This document shows positions 1 through 11,577 of a stretch of DNA of 64,000 bases, in pieces. Position 1 is the first letter of the stretch. Each line of letters begins with the position of its first letter. The translations under genes and the position numbers were made by a program. Under the pieces are notes generated by a model that had not been told where the DNA came from, searched no databases, and worked only from the letters and a program-made list of their open reading frames with translations. This DNA comes from Gerris lacustris (Eukaryota > Arthropoda > Insecta > Hemiptera > Gerridae), in NCBI GenBank assembly GCA_951217055.1, contig OX578279.1, positions 29,724,173-29,788,172 of the forward strand. The letters run 5' to 3'.

Positions 1-119
1 TGGAGAATTTGATAATATTGAAAAAAAAAAAAAATGTTTTTGGAACATCATCATTGTCCTTAAAATATATGCTAAAAATAGAAATATTAAACATGTGTTA
101 AAGAAAAAAGGAGAATGAC

Positions 120-180
120 AATAAAATTATACCTCATCACCGGGAATCGAACTACGTACCTCCCAAATCGATTCATTTGG
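120..180 (-). repeat. tRNA-like B-box relic (possible SINE fragment)
   Basis: On the minus strand the segment contains AGTTCGATTCCCGG, close to the Pol III B box (GGTTCGANNCC). No cloverleaf, A box or acceptor stem is visible, so this is at most a decayed tRNA-derived SINE or tRNA fragment. A similar minus-strand B-box-like string lies near 18290-18320. The rest of 1-620 is AT-rich with nothing recognisable, apart from a CAGGGTGTCC-type repeat end near 512. Confidence 0.3.
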
Positions 181-619
181 TAAATATTCATACATTATAT
201 TTTCAAAAAATTAAAAACACTCTTTTATAAACCATGCACTAATAAAAATTATCTTCTAACAGCCAATATTACTTCGGACGATCTTAGTATAGACGTGTGT
301 TTTAGTGTATGGTTTATAAAACTTTTCAGTCTTCGTCAAATTAAAACTTGTAATCTATTCTAACCCCTACTTAGCTACTTTTACTACTACACTTAACTTG
401 GATTCCTGTTATCATTATTTATTATTTTATCGCAGTACGCCATAGAAATGGAAATGTATTGATTTATCGGCTAATAGAAACCATAAAACTATAAACTGAT
501 TATATATATGCAGGGTGTCCCCGGGGATTGGGATGGCAATAAGGGTAATGACAAAAAAAAATCAAAGGAAATTCACTCTTCATAAAGTCTTATGCTTGGT
601 CTTAAATTAAGATTTGTAG

Positions 620-1170
620 TATTACTTCTTGAATGAAATTAATATAAAGGGAGGGGGGGGGCGCCAAATTTTGATGTTTTTTGACAAAATGGCACGGAAA
701 ATTAAACATTAGCCACAAGTGTTATATATTTTTGTAATTTACTTTTCAATACCTTTAATTTAATACCTCACTCAAAATTTTAATCCGATCAAGTTGCTAT
801 TCTTATTTTTTCTATGGCCTAGCAGACCACACATTTTTTTATACTTTTAACAGCAGAAATATAAGAAATATAAAAAAAGTTTTAAGGGGGGGGGGGGGAA
901 CACAAAATGTTGATGTTTTTCGACAAGTAATCTCCTCTTCAATATTCCACTCAAAATTTTAAAAAAAAAATTCGCGTGACGTGAATAATCCGTCATTCTG
1001 GATTTGAACAGCTGATAATTTTGAGTTCGCTATATTTTTCAAAACGATCTTTAATACTGGAAAGTTTCAGGTTTCTGTCTCTTTAGATTCAAAAGTTATT
1101 GGAATCGTACAGTGACAGACACAGGAACGAAACTATAAGGGTTTCTTTTTTTTGTTTTACCCCTAAAAAG
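620..1170 (+). repeat. dispersed repeat family A, copy 1 (with poly-G tracts)
   Basis: This stretch is clearly homologous to 20125-20740. Shared blocks include a poly-G run followed by CAAAATTTTGATGTTTTTTG, a block beginning CACAAGTGTTATATATTTTT, and GGAACGAAACTATAAGGG near the end. Poly-G runs lie at 653-661 and 886-898. No ORF is preserved. The TATAAGGGTTTCTTTTTTTG ending resembles widespread insect non-autonomous repeats, but the class is not determined. Confidence 0.7.
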
Positions 1171-1543
1171 TAGGGTTTAAAACTTTTTAACCCTAAAAAG
1201 TAGAATTCTCTAAAATCATACATGGGAAACTGGTCCACATTTCGACTATTCAAGAAAAAAGTACTCTTCATAATCTTTTTTAGGCACACCCCTCCAAAAT
1301 TCTTTTTTCAAAATAAATACATAAGTGGAAGATCGAATATTAAAGAATCCCCCCCCCCCCCATTTATAAAAAGTAAAATTTGTTGATTTAAAGGTCTCGT
1401 TGAGTGCTTTAAAAGTTGTAGTATTGATTTTTTTTATACGAAAGCTTTAACAGGGGAAATCTTATTAATTATTAAAGTATTATTTATTTCTTTAGTAAGA
1501 ATACAATTTTAACCAGCATATTTTTATTTATTGATTTCCCTAT

Positions 1544-2072
1544 TAGTCCAGGAGCTAGCGTGCAAAAAAGTGTCTGACTAACATCAAGCTAGAATTTTGT
1601 ATACAAGGCAATCTTTTAGCATCTTTTAAGAATATGTGGTCGGCTAAGTTTGTCTGCGGGACATAGCTTGGCAATAGGCGTTTGAAAAAAACAAACCGGT
1701 GGAGAGTGGCCATGTCTCACCAATTATGGTGGACAATGTGATTTTCATGATCCTGAGTACAGGTGACAACGTTGATTTTTTGTAATATTTGAATAACTAA
1801 CCTATTAAGTGTGAGAATAAAATCGACTTGATTTTCGGGCAACTAACTAATTCTGTACTCAGGATCATGAAAATCGCATTGTCCACCATAATTGGTGAGA
1901 CATGGCCACTCTCCACCGGTTTGTTTTTTTCAAACGCCTATTGCCAAGCTATGTCCCGTAAGACGAACTTAGCTAACCACATATTTATAAAAGGCGCTAA
2001 AAGATTGACTTGTATACAAAATTCTAGCTTGATGTTAGTCAGACACTTTTTTGCACGCTATCTCCTAGACTA
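1544..2072. mobile_element. foldback MITE-like element (about 210-bp inverted arms)
   Basis: The left arm (about 1544-1757) reappears as its reverse complement at about 1850-2072 with only scattered differences, around a roughly 90-bp loop. The ends read TAGTCCAGGAG and, reversed, TAGTCTAGGAG, and TAT lies outside both ends, perhaps a target duplication. A small ORF at 1828-2091 is just the right arm read through and is not a gene. No transposase is present, so the element is non-autonomous and its superfamily is unknown. Confidence 0.75.
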
Positions 2073-2224
2073 TATTAATAATGTGAAATAATGTCGTGTA
2101 CGCAGACGGATATTATAATTATCGGTCCAGTAGAACCAGAGATGCATAGCGTAGATACGGAGTACGGCAAAATAACTTCCAATTATAGTTACTTGAAATT
2201 AATGATTAATTTTATTAATTAAAA

Positions 2225-2398
2225 ATATAGTACGTTACGCGTCTAGTGCGGAAAGTAGCATTTTGCATGCGAGTGTGGACTTTGCACCTGAGCGACAGCG
2301 AGGGTAGTAAAACCACACGAGCAGAGCAAAATGCAGTTTTCGCACGACCGTACTTTATCTACGATTGTTGAATTTTAATAATAAATACAGAAAAAAAT
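2225..2398 (-). repeat. dispersed repeat family B, 3' fragment
   Basis: This is the reverse complement of the 3' part of a repeat found at 29075-29394 and 49301-50454. Shared landmarks are ATTTTGCATGCGAGTGTGGA, GCGACAGCGAGGGTAGTAAA and TACTTTATCTACGATTGTTG. Only the distal ~170 bp are present here. Confidence 0.75.
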
Positions 2399-2401
2399 TC
2401 C

Positions 2402-2745
2402 CCCTCCCCTGCCATTTATAAAAAGTAAAATTTGTCTGATTCTAATTTATGCGGGGTCGCTTTAAAGGTCTCATTGAGTTCATTAAAAGTTGTGGTATTG
2501 CTTTTTTTGATAAAAACAGTATGAAAGCTATTAAAGAGGAAAATAAATTCTTGTTTGAAAATGATTTTTTTTATTATTAATGAAATAAATAATAAATACG
2601 ATTTTCTCAATAAATGCTTTTATGTTGCTTTTATAAAAAAAAGCAATACTACAACTTTTAATACACTTAATGAGACCTTTAAATCGATCCCGCATAAATA
2701 AGAATCAGACATATTTTACTTTTTATAAATGGCAGGGGGGGGGGG
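2402..2745. repeat. foldback repeat (about 110-bp arms), with a third arm copy at 1345-1450
   Basis: The block TTATAAAAAGTAAAATTTGT at 2416 onward, followed by GGTCTCATTGAG and AAAGTTGTGGTATTGC, returns inverted at 2632-2742 and ends in an 11-base poly-G. A further direct copy of the arm lies at about 1345-1450 next to a 13-base poly-C. No coding capacity is seen. From 2746 to 3580 I see only AT-rich sequence, part of which is the upstream flank shared with the other EcKL copies. Confidence 0.65.
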
Positions 2746-3584
2746 ATTTTTGAAATTTAATTATCGAACTTTTTTATGTGAAAAATAAATTTGGAATAGT
2801 ATCTTAAAGAAATTATAAAGAATTTTTTCTTGTATAGTCGAAATTTGGACCGGTTTACTCTTGTACGATTTTAGGAAATTGTACTTTCTGGGTACAGGGT
2901 ACATTTTGAACAAATAGTAATACTATAAATCTTCATTTAAGAACAAGCAGAAGATTTTATGAAGAGTGACTTTTCTTCGGAAATTGAAATTTTTTTGAGT
3001 TTACACGTATAGGCAACTCAATCCGTGGACATACTGTATATATATTTTTTTATAAATAAAAAAATAGGAAAAAATAGAATACAAATTTTTATTTAAATGG
3101 ATTTAATAGAAGACAATTTTAATTTAGGATCTCAATTTCTTTTAGCGTTTATGAGGATAAAAACCTATTCATTGAAAAGTATTTCAGCTAGTCTTAACTA
3201 GAATTATATCGTTCACTTTTATTTTAGTAATATTAAAACTTATACCATATTAACTTTTTCTTCTTCCAACATTTCTTCTTTCAGAGCATTTTTTATGTTT
3301 TTTTTTTATATATATTATTTAAGTGTACTATAAAAAATATATTTTTTACTTGACTTGTAAAAACTTTTTTTATTTAATTTCGTTTAAAACATAGTGTCAA
3401 AATATGTAAGCAGTATTATGTTAATATTTTTTAAATTAAATTAAAAAAATTACTAAGAATTTTAATGGGATCAGTGATAAAGTCAAGTAGTTCGATTCAG
3501 TTTCACCAAGATCCTACAACAAACAAAAGAATGTCTGTATTCTGTGACATAACTTCACTGTTTAATATATAACTATAATTCCTT

Positions 3585-3591
3585 TATAAAA
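3585..3591 (+). promoter_or_regulatory. TATA box of EcKL copy 1
   Basis: TATAAAA within CCTTTATAAAATGC lies about 140 bp upstream of the ATG. The same box recurs at the matching place in copies 2 and 3. A TCACAC Inr-like site at 3611 lies at the expected ~26-30 bp spacing. A pyrimidine-rich stretch ending in TTATTATTTCAG at 3691-3702 looks like the acceptor of a short 5'-UTR intron, but no donor is certain. Confidence 0.6.
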
Positions 3592-3726
3592 TGCATATTC
3601 CATTATCTTATCACACTTGCTTTGGTTCCTCTAATTAACTTGTCAATGTTTACTTTATATTTTGAGAGAGATTAACAATTTTTTTTTTTTTTATTATTTC
3701 AGTTCACAGTTCTATCTCGTTATACA

Positions 3727-4902
3727 ATGAGTGAAAATAATTTGAAGTTGCCAGAAGATCTGTCCAAAACTAAATTAGAAGAAATTTTGATTAAAGAATA
3801 TGGAAAAATTAAAGTACAACGGGTGGAGACTATATCAGGTTCAACAGCCGGTGATCACAATCTTAGTGATATATCCAGGATAATAGTACACTACATACAA
3901 GGTAATGAAGAAAAAAGTAAATCATTTATATTTAAAGACCCAAAGAAAAATTCATTTATCCTCGAATTGACAAATGGAATTGCTAAAGAAATCTCGTGGT
4001 ATGAAGAAATACTTCCTGAAGTAAAAAAATTAGGTGTTGATGTAGGAGCAGCTAGCTACATAATTAATAAAGATTGGTTACTCTTTCAAGATTTAACTGT
4101 GGAAGGTTATAAAGTACTCGATAGAAAGGCTATGTTAGATTTCGAACATTGCTTTCAAGCGGTTAAAGTTCTTGCTAAATTTCATGCGGTAACACATCAC
4201 TTATATGAAACTAACAACCTACCGGAAATCGCTATGAATGATGCTCAGTTTCTGCCTAGTAATGAAAATATTTTGGAAATTTCAAAAAAATATGATATGA
4301 TCATTAATAATCTAAAAGAGATGGGTCAGTCCCAATATATTGAAGTAATAAACAATCTTAAAAAAGTATCATGGGAGAATATGCTAAAATGTAAAGAAGA
4401 AAACCAAGACTTTTTAAGCCTAGTACAAGGAGATTATTGGACAACTAATATTCTATTTAAATACGACCATAATGAAAAGGTTTCAGATGCAAAAATTATT
4501 GATTTTCAATTGCTGAGGCTTGCAACACCAGCGTACGATCTTCACTTTTTTGTCTGTACTTCGATAAAACCTAAAGTAAGAGATAATCATTTAGATGAAA
4601 TATATAGAGTATACTTGCAAACTCTTAATAAAACACTAAAAAAGGTCTCATCAAAAAGCACAATGTCTCAAGAGCAATTTGATAAAATGATGAAAGGGAC
4701 TGAATTCATGGGTATTTTTACAACTCTAACATTCCTTCCAGTTGTTTTATGTGAATCGCCTCTTCAGTTTCTACCACCGGAGCATTTATCTGAAGAGGAA
4801 AAGAAAAACTATAATTCTTTTGATGTAGTTTATCAACAAAAAACCTACAGAGAGCATTTGTTGTCCCTTCTAGACTTCTACAAAAGAACCAATGTGATAT
4901 AA
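3727..4902 (+). CDS. ecdysteroid kinase-like (EcKL / CHK kinase-like) protein, copy 1
   Basis: This is an intact single-exon ORF of 391 aa, near the usual EcKL length of about 400. The family has a protein-kinase/aminoglycoside-phosphotransferase-like fold, is cytosolic, and is thought to phosphorylate ecdysteroids or small xenobiotics; the substrate here is unknown. Visible motifs are FIFKDP (candidate ATP-anchoring Lys70), KEISWY (Glu88), a Brenner-type segment VQGDYWTTNILF (Asp236, Asn241) and IIDFQ (Asp259, the metal-binding Asp of the DFG-equivalent). The usual His before GD is Gln234 in all three local copies. The ATG follows a conserved leader, and an AATAAA signal lies at 4940. The first third resembles copy 2, the middle is divergent, and the last ~76 residues match copy 2 except for one residue. 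Confidence 0.9.
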   Translation: MSENNLKLPEDLSKTKLEEILIKEYGKIKVQRVETISGSTAGDHNLSDISRIIVHYIQGNEEKSKSFIFKDPKKNSFILELTNGIAKEISWYEEILPEVKKLGVDVGAASYIINKDWLLFQDLTVEGYKVLDRKAMLDFEHCFQAVKVLAKFHAVTHHLYETNNLPEIAMNDAQFLPSNENILEISKKYDMIINNLKEMGQSQYIEVINNLKKVSWENMLKCKEENQDFLSLVQGDYWTTNILFKYDHNEKVSDAKIIDFQLLRLATPAYDLHFFVCTSIKPKVRDNHLDEIYRVYLQTLNKTLKKVSSKSTMSQEQFDKMMKGTEFMGIFTTLTFLPVVLCESPLQFLPPEHLSEEEKKNYNSFDVVYQQKTYREHLLSLLDFYKRTNVI

Positions 4903-4939
4903 ATTATGTAATGTAGTGATGTATATTTTGTAACAACAA

Positions 4940-4945
4940 AATAAA
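4940..4945 (+). terminator. polyadenylation signal, EcKL copy 1
   Basis: AATAAA lies 38 nt after the stop codon. The 3' flank from here to about 5340 is alignable with the flanks of copies 2 and 3; for example CTCTGTACACT at 5110 matches 24350. Confidence 0.6.
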
Positions 4946-5399
4946 AACTCTTACTTAAATTACTTACTAACATGAGACCAAACCTTCTGATCTAACTCAT
5001 AATTGTTAAGTAAATAAAATATTAAGAAAAAAAATGTAATAAATAATAATATATTGGCAAAAAATTACAAAATAAGAACTTGCTCAATCTATCTTCCCTA
5101 ATCTAAAGAACTCTGTACACTACTATTGAGATAGGTTTACATGGAACCTTAATTAATTTTTAATGTATTATATTATGAAAAAAACTCCCAACATCTCTGC
5201 TAGAGTATCTCTCAAATATTTATTACATCTTATGTAGTGAATATCAAGAACACACTTTTCTTTTATAAATTAATCCCAATTTTCTTATTCACAAAAAAAT
5301 TTTACTGACAAAAAAAATTAGTCTAGCACAATAACAAAAACAGTGTAGGTAATTTGAGATGTGAAATTTATGCATTGACATTCTGCCACGCCGGTTTCA

Positions 5400-6232
5400 C
5401 ACGGAAAAAAATGAGTAGTGTCATAACAACTTTAATAGGGGGTTGAGGCACATTTCTTTGTTTCAACACTAATTTAGGATCTGCGCTACACATTAAGTGT
5501 TGTTATAACTTCCTAGGTTTGAAATGACTCTAACTCTGAAGTTGGATTTACCACCGCTTTAGCGTCGTTAGTACTACAATTTTTAGAGTTGGAGTAAGTA
5601 AATTAGAGTTAGTATAAGATATTTAAGAGTTATAACAACACTTGACGTGTTGTAACAAGTCTAGTGATAAAGTTGAGATAACACGACATTGGAGTTGTAA
5701 CAAAACCTAATTTAGAGTTGTAACAACCTGGATTGAGTAAAAATAAACAATATCAGTGTTGTTAGAAAAATATGCAAAGTTTTAACAATTCTAGACCAAG
5801 TTTTAATTTAACTCTAATTATTATTCGTAATACTCTATTTATAAAGGATTATAACAACTCTTATTGAAGTCAATACAAACGTGTTTAGTCTTTATTACAA
5901 CTCTATCGTAAATATTTGTTTCAACTTTATGGTGAAGTTGTTTTGACTTTTTATAGAAGTATAAACAACTTTACTATGAAGTTGAAACAAATATTCTCGA
6001 TAAAGTTGGTCTTTATTACAACTCTATCGCCAATGTTTGTTTCAACTTTATGGTGAAGTTGTTTTGACTTTTTATAGAAGTATAAACAACTTTACTATGA
6101 AGTTGAAACAAATATTCGCGATAAAGTTGAAGTCTTTATTACAACTCTATCGTCAATGTTTGTTTCAACTTTATGGTGAAGTTGTTTTGACTTCTTATAG
6201 AATCAACTTTACTAATAAAATGTTACTTATAT
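5400..6232. repeat. left subterminal repeat array (GTTGTAACAAC-rich)
   Basis: The segment is built from variants of AGAGTTGTAACAAC in both orientations. At 5888-6205 there is a tandem array of about 2.6 units starting at 5888, 6009 and 6132 (period 121-123 bp). Each unit is itself near-palindromic, with TTTCAACTTTATGGTGAAG mirrored by CTATGAAGTTGAAA. The small ORF at 6037 is repeat sequence and not a gene. 6233-7060 is AT-rich with nothing recognisable. Confidence 0.75.
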
Positions 6233-7061
6233 AATTATTCCCATATAGTATTTTAAAGAAATAATAATTACTATTATTGTAAATTTTTAAGGGTATATAC
6301 TCCTTTCAATTTTACTTAAATAAATGTTTAGTTCAGCTATAATCTTTTTTGAAATATACATTGTTATAAGATTTGTAAAAATACTTTAAATCTAAGTCCG
6401 TAGAGATTATTATAAGTGTGATATACCTTATACCTGGGTTTCAAGGCAATAGATTAAGTCTGTTGACTTGAAGTGGTTTTTTACCAACTGCAGAGTGAGT
6501 TTGACAACATCTTTAATCTTTTTACCTGGTGTATAAACCATTATACAGTCTACATAGGGTGACGAAATCGTAACCAGGAAAAAACCCTGTATACTCTTTG
6601 CCAGGTGCGTGGCTCATCCTATTATAAGGATTACCAATGCACCTGCGAAGAGAGGAAACGGGAATATTTATAAACATATATACCCGGGTGTTTAAAACTA
6701 TTCTGAGGCTTCATCATTTCATAAAATTACCTTAATTTTAGTAATTTAGCCTAAAAGCACGGTTCTGCAAATAGATACAAGATTCAGTAAATATATCAAA
6801 TATTAATTAAATACATTCAACTAACATCATATAAATGAAAAATAAATTGTTGTATCAGCAATATTGAAATATTTATCGATTATTAAGATGAAAAACTTGA
6901 GGCAGGTTGTAAGACTTACTAATAATATTTACTGAATATTGGGAAAAAAGGGAGAACGATACATTCCATTTCCTTATCGATAAACTCAGAATAACTTAAT
7001 TTTTGAAGTTATATACAGGGTGTCCCAGCTAACGCACGGCGCAGCGAAATATCTCCCGAAC

Positions 7062-7626
7062 CATAGATAGAAATATGTGGTTTTTTGGTTTCGATAATGG
7101 CTAAAAAGAGGTGTGTGAAATTTACATAATTAAATAAACAGGTCAAGTGTGTACTAGTCAGCACACAGCGAGAGTCCGTAGCCAACCCTGTATATAGTTT
7201 AAGCAAGGAACACAAGAAAAGAAAGAAAGCAGGAAAATATAAGGGTCCTTGGTTCTGCCTACGGACCCTAAAAAAGTGAATAAGAAGCCACATTTTAAGA
7301 CTGGATTTGAATTCTACAGCTAAAGATTAGAACTTTTTAAACTCTAATTAACTTTTTAACTCTTCTAAATTTTAGCATGTTCTGGGCTCTCCTGACGGTA
7401 AACTAATGCTCGGAGCGTAATATTTCCAGGAGTTTCAAAAGTTCTTATCTTTAACAGTAGAATTCAAATCCAGTCTTAAAAATGTGGCTTCTTATTCACT
7501 TTTTTTAATTAAGTAAATTTCACACACCTCTGCTATGCTAAGCACAGAAAATGTTCAGCATGTGTTTTGGAAGCGTCTTTTTAGCCATTATGGAACCCAA
7601 AAAAACGCATCTTTCTATCTAAAAGA
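7062..7626. repeat. foldback element with a CAGGGTGTCCCA-type left border
   Basis: Left blocks 7062-7140 and 7277-7338 return inverted at 7576-7626 and 7436-7499; for example GACTGGATTTGAATTCTAC is mirrored by GTAGAATTCAAATCCAGTC. TATATACAGGGTGTCCCAG lies just outside at 7011 and is a common insect repeat terminus; related CAGGGTG borders occur at about 512 and 53383. No coding capacity is seen. 7627-8240 shows nothing I recognise. Confidence 0.65.
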
Positions 7627-8393
7627 AGGTCCTAATGTAACAACACCCTAAATCCACAAATATTTGTTGTATGCAATGCTATTATTTAAGGTTTTTAAAA
7701 CGTGATAATTATGAAGATAAAAAGCCTTGACTCCCTTTTATGTTAGTTTTCTACAGCAAAACCCTAAATCGCATGATGGCAGAGATACGCTTTCAATATC
7801 GTTATTGCCTTTAAAAATTATTGGAGGTAAGCTTATGAAAGCCGCCCATGTGTATATACTTCTCAGAGTATTCTATATGTTTTCCCATGTATATTACGAA
7901 CGATCATTATACGATGCAAAACAGCTTGAGCTTATTTTATTATGTTAGATTTGAACTTGGAGGAAGCTCGCAACTGCATTTTTCCTTTCTGGATCTAAGC
8001 AGCATGTATATAAATAGAGAAATAACATGACAAATTTTGCCCCAGTTAAAGGCTCTTTTACACGCATCAGTAGGTAATCAAGTGATTAATTAATTTTTAA
8101 GTGAATTAATGTGTGCAAACAATGAATTAAGCAATAAATTGTCTGTTATTCACTAAAAATTAAGGTAAAATTTGGTTAATTGGTACTTGATTACTTATAA
8201 TAATAATATTCACGTGGTAATAGCGTCATGCGCTAGGCCAACACTATTTGGAGTTGAATTCAACTCTAGATAAAGTTACAACAACCCTTAATGGGTTTTT
8301 TTATTTTTTAGAGTTGATTTTACGCTAACAAGGGTTAAGTTTAGGCTACCTAGTTTTACAGCTACCCTAAAGGTCTTGGGGTGGGGGGGTACC

Positions 8394-8430
8394 TATAAAT
8401 ACGTCCCCACCCTTTTTTCAAGACATCAGT
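8394..8430 (+). promoter_or_regulatory. TATA + initiator promoter of the gene inside the 7.3-kb insertion
   Basis: TATAAATA at 8394 is followed by TCAGT at 8426-8430, a match to the arthropod Inr consensus at the correct ~32-34 bp spacing. This predicts transcription from about 8428 and a 5' leader of about 270 nt before the ATG at 8697. AACAAC/AGAGTTG repeat sequence (8245-8350) lies directly upstream. Confidence 0.65.
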
Positions 8431-8696
8431 CTAGTTCACATCACAGTTCGGTTTGGTAAAACTCCAATGCTCACGCTACGGCCTCAATTAACCTATATTA
8501 CTAATACTAGTATATTTATATTTTACAAAATTTTCCGTCACAGTTGTTTTAGAAGCAATATACTTAGTTGTGCGTTCTTACTTAAGCAGTGGCTACTTTT
8601 CTTAAAACCGTGAGTAAACTTTTTAGCAGTGATCGAATATATTATAGTTTTAGTTGAAAGGTTTATAAGTGTTGTGCAAAAGAATCGGTAGTTAAT

Positions 8697-10992
8697 ATGG
8701 ATGACTTACTCGTTCTCTGGGGATTTCCTCATTTATTAGAGAACTTTAAAGGTACGTAAATTAAGTTAAATTTATTAATTTTAATTTTTATAAATTTAAT
8801 TTATTCATTTTAATTTTAATATAAATTTATAAAGTATTGACTTTTACATTTAACTTTTTACATTTAAGTATTTTTTTTCTTACATTTAACATTGCTTAAA
8901 GTTAGTTTTAATTTAATTTATTCCTATTTCGGCTCATCATATCTTACAATTATCCGATTTGCTTGCAATTTTTTTAAACGGTTCCTTATTTCTTGTTATA
9001 TCTACGGTTACATTTGCCTTCTACCATATCATATAATAAAATTTACTTCAATTTAAACATTAATTATTTATGTTGGATTGTTAACAGGCAATCATCTTGA
9101 ATGAATCTCTGTTGATTTCGGATGAGTGTGGCACCACTTCACAAAGGAACAGTGATCAACTATTAACTTTTGAGGTGTTAGATGTACCGGTAGGAGTTGA
9201 TGACACTTTAATTGACGTTGATGGAGCACTTATAGGCAAATGTACTGATCCTGTAAGTAGTGTTTTTAAAATATTATTTATTTTCCGTTTTATTTTTTAC
9301 TTCATTTTCTTTAAAATTTTCAAATTTCTTGCATATGCATAAGAACGTGTCACTTTGCTTGATTTTTTAATTAATCTGCACTTAATAAAATTTAAATCTC
9401 TCCACCATATTAATGATGTATTTCGATTTCATGTTACAGTTGGATATAGACTTCAAGTTTATCTATCCGGACAAGGTGTACAAATTACTCTATGGTTGGC
9501 CGGACTTTTCGACAAAAGTAATCAAGATAGCAAAGGAGAGGGTAAAAGATAAATCCAGTCTGACTTTCGTCCCTGTGGCAGAAAAAAACGATGATGAGAG
9601 TGAGTTTCATATTATTATATACTCAATGCAGTTTATATATTCTTATTATTACTTACGTTTTCCCTTTTTAACTCCAAAATATGAAACAAGTGATGCACCC
9701 CAAACAAAACTTATAGATATTAAAAACAAAATTTATTTAATTAATACTTGATTTTTCTTTTTACAGATGTAAAATTGTGTGCTACACTTTTACTTTTACC
9801 AGCCTTAATCTTACCAGGGAAGTCGGACACCAGAGAGGACATCGTCACAAAGAAAAAAGCCCAGTGTAAATTTTCTATCTCTGAGAGCCAAAACGCACTC
9901 GTCACTATCATCAAGGTAAAATTAGTTCTATGCTATTTTTAAGCGATGTGTGATTAATGATTAATGTCAGTGTCACAGTGTGGGGTCAGGTGGAGTAAAT
10001 GTAAACAAAATTTTCATTTTTTAATTTGCTTTTCTGCTATCTAATCTATCCTGATAATTGAAACATTTTTGGATATACCAAACTACATTATATGGCCACC
10101 TTCTTATTTTTATTTATTTAAACAAATAAATAAATAAATTGAACCCAGTAATAATTTTATGCTTGTAGTAACCTCTTGTTTACATTTACTCTGCCTATCT
10201 CGATAGATATATTATATTTAATAATTGAGGTTGATAACTTTTAATTAAACATTTAAAAAGTAATTAATAATTTAGATTAATTACTGGGATGTTTGAATTA
10301 TTAAACTATCACATTTCATTCCAAAAATAACATTGATATTAAATGGATAACAAATGATTAATCTCATTAAAATATTTGTTTGTTGTGAAGCCCTTTAGGT
10401 TTTAAAGATAGGGTTTTTATTATTTTTATTAAGATAAATAATTTTTTCATACTCCTTTATATGGTTTAAAACATTCACTCTCTCCTTTCTTCTTATAATT
10501 TAGCTACAATTCGCCCTTAACTCAAAGCTTCTATAGATGTTAATTATTTTTTAAGAATAATTATATTAATCATTATTATGACTAGTGAGGTTAATAAAAG
10601 TAACACTACAATATTGTCACCACAATTTTATATTTGTGTAAAAACAATAATACAATATAAATAAATAAATAAATACAATATAAAATTGTGGTGACAATAT
10701 TGTAGTGTTACTTTTATTAACCTCTCTAGTCATAATAATGAAGTGCTACCACAAAATCTCGCTCAAAACAACCAATTATATATTAATCATTATAAGTGCT
10801 CTGAAGGGGGGGGGGGGGGGGGGGGGGGCGTTGTATTAACTACAACACCGCATGCTATTACAGTAGCTATAATAATTTCTAATTTTTGTTTTGTTATTTG
10901 TTACGCAGGCTGGTAATGAACTGAAGGAGGTGATCAAAAAGAAAAGGGAGGAAGCTTTAAGCAAAGGCCAGACTCTATACAGCCTTACTTAG
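8697..10992 (+). CDS. five-exon gene of unknown function inside the 7.3-kb insertion
   Basis: Probable exons are 8697-8751, 9088-9252, 9440-9599, 9767-9915 and 10909-10992 (stop TAG), about 200 aa. Exons 2 to 5 have GT-AG borders and consistent phases. Exon 1 ends in phase 1 but exon 2 is open only in phase 0: read in phase it meets a TGA after five codons, so there is a 1-nt frameshift, another start or a missed small exon. The N-terminus (LLVLWGFPHLLENF) resembles the first helices of a SAM domain, which is tentative. Next come an aromatic segment (YKLLYGWPDFSTKVI), a Lys-rich segment and a basic C-terminus (IKKKREEALSKG). I do not recognise the family. The TATA/Inr promoter supports expression. 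Intron 4 holds a hairpin element and a poly-G tract. Confidence 0.6.
10571..10740. repeat. near-perfect hairpin MITE in intron 4
   Basis: CATTATTATGACTAG at 10571 and the following ~60 bp recur as a nearly exact reverse complement at 10679-10740, separated by a loop containing AATAAATAAATAAATA. The arms are almost identical, which suggests a recent insertion or a maintained hairpin. No TSD was identified. Confidence 0.75.
10806..10828 (+). repeat. 23-base poly-G tract
   Basis: An uninterrupted run of 23 G lies in the intron before the last exon, in otherwise AT-rich DNA. An equal-length run occurs at 20125-20147. Confidence 0.9.
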
Positions 10993-10998
10993 TCTTTA

Positions 10999-11205
10999 AA
11001 AAAAAAATCATTCTTGTATTGTAATACTAATTATATATTATAAATGCAAATAATTAATTTTAATATATCATGTTCTATGTAATTATTTTTTTTTAATTCA
11101 CTTTTTTTAAAAAAAAATCTTTCTTGTTTTGTAATACTACATATTTATTATAAATGCAAATAATTAAATTTAATGTATCATGTTCTATGTAATTTTTTTT
11201 TTTTT
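10999..11205 (+). repeat. tandemly duplicated 3'-UTR block
   Basis: A ~97-bp unit (TTGTAATACTA ... TATCATGTTCTATGTAAT) starting with an A-run occurs at about 10999-11094 and again at about 11108-11205. It lies immediately after the stop codon of the upstream gene, so it probably lengthened the 3' UTR. 11206-11570 is AT-rich with nothing notable. Confidence 0.6.
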
Positions 11206-11577
11206 TTAAATATATATGGCTTTGTACCATATATTTATTTCTTTGAATTCATCTACTTCGGAAAAACCTTTCCCTTATATGTGATTGCAATGAGTAAATA
11301 ATGAAGCTTCTATGTATATTCAGTAACTGTACACGATGATGATTTTATTACTTCTAATAACTTTTTAACTTTTTCCATTAAAAAAAAAACGAAATTATAC
11401 GTAAAAGCTTTGTCATTTCCTCAGTGTTGTCACATTTAGCAAGCAAAGGCTACAATAACTTAAAATTGTAACCCTTGCTTACTTTATGGCTTGTTTAACT
11501 TAGTTCCATTATAGGAATTTAAATTAAACAAATATCAAAAGGCTGATACTCAAAGAGTATAATTATCTATATTATAC

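Noticed and set aside
120..180. tRNA gene
   Set aside because: Only a B-box-like string is present; no cloverleaf can be drawn.
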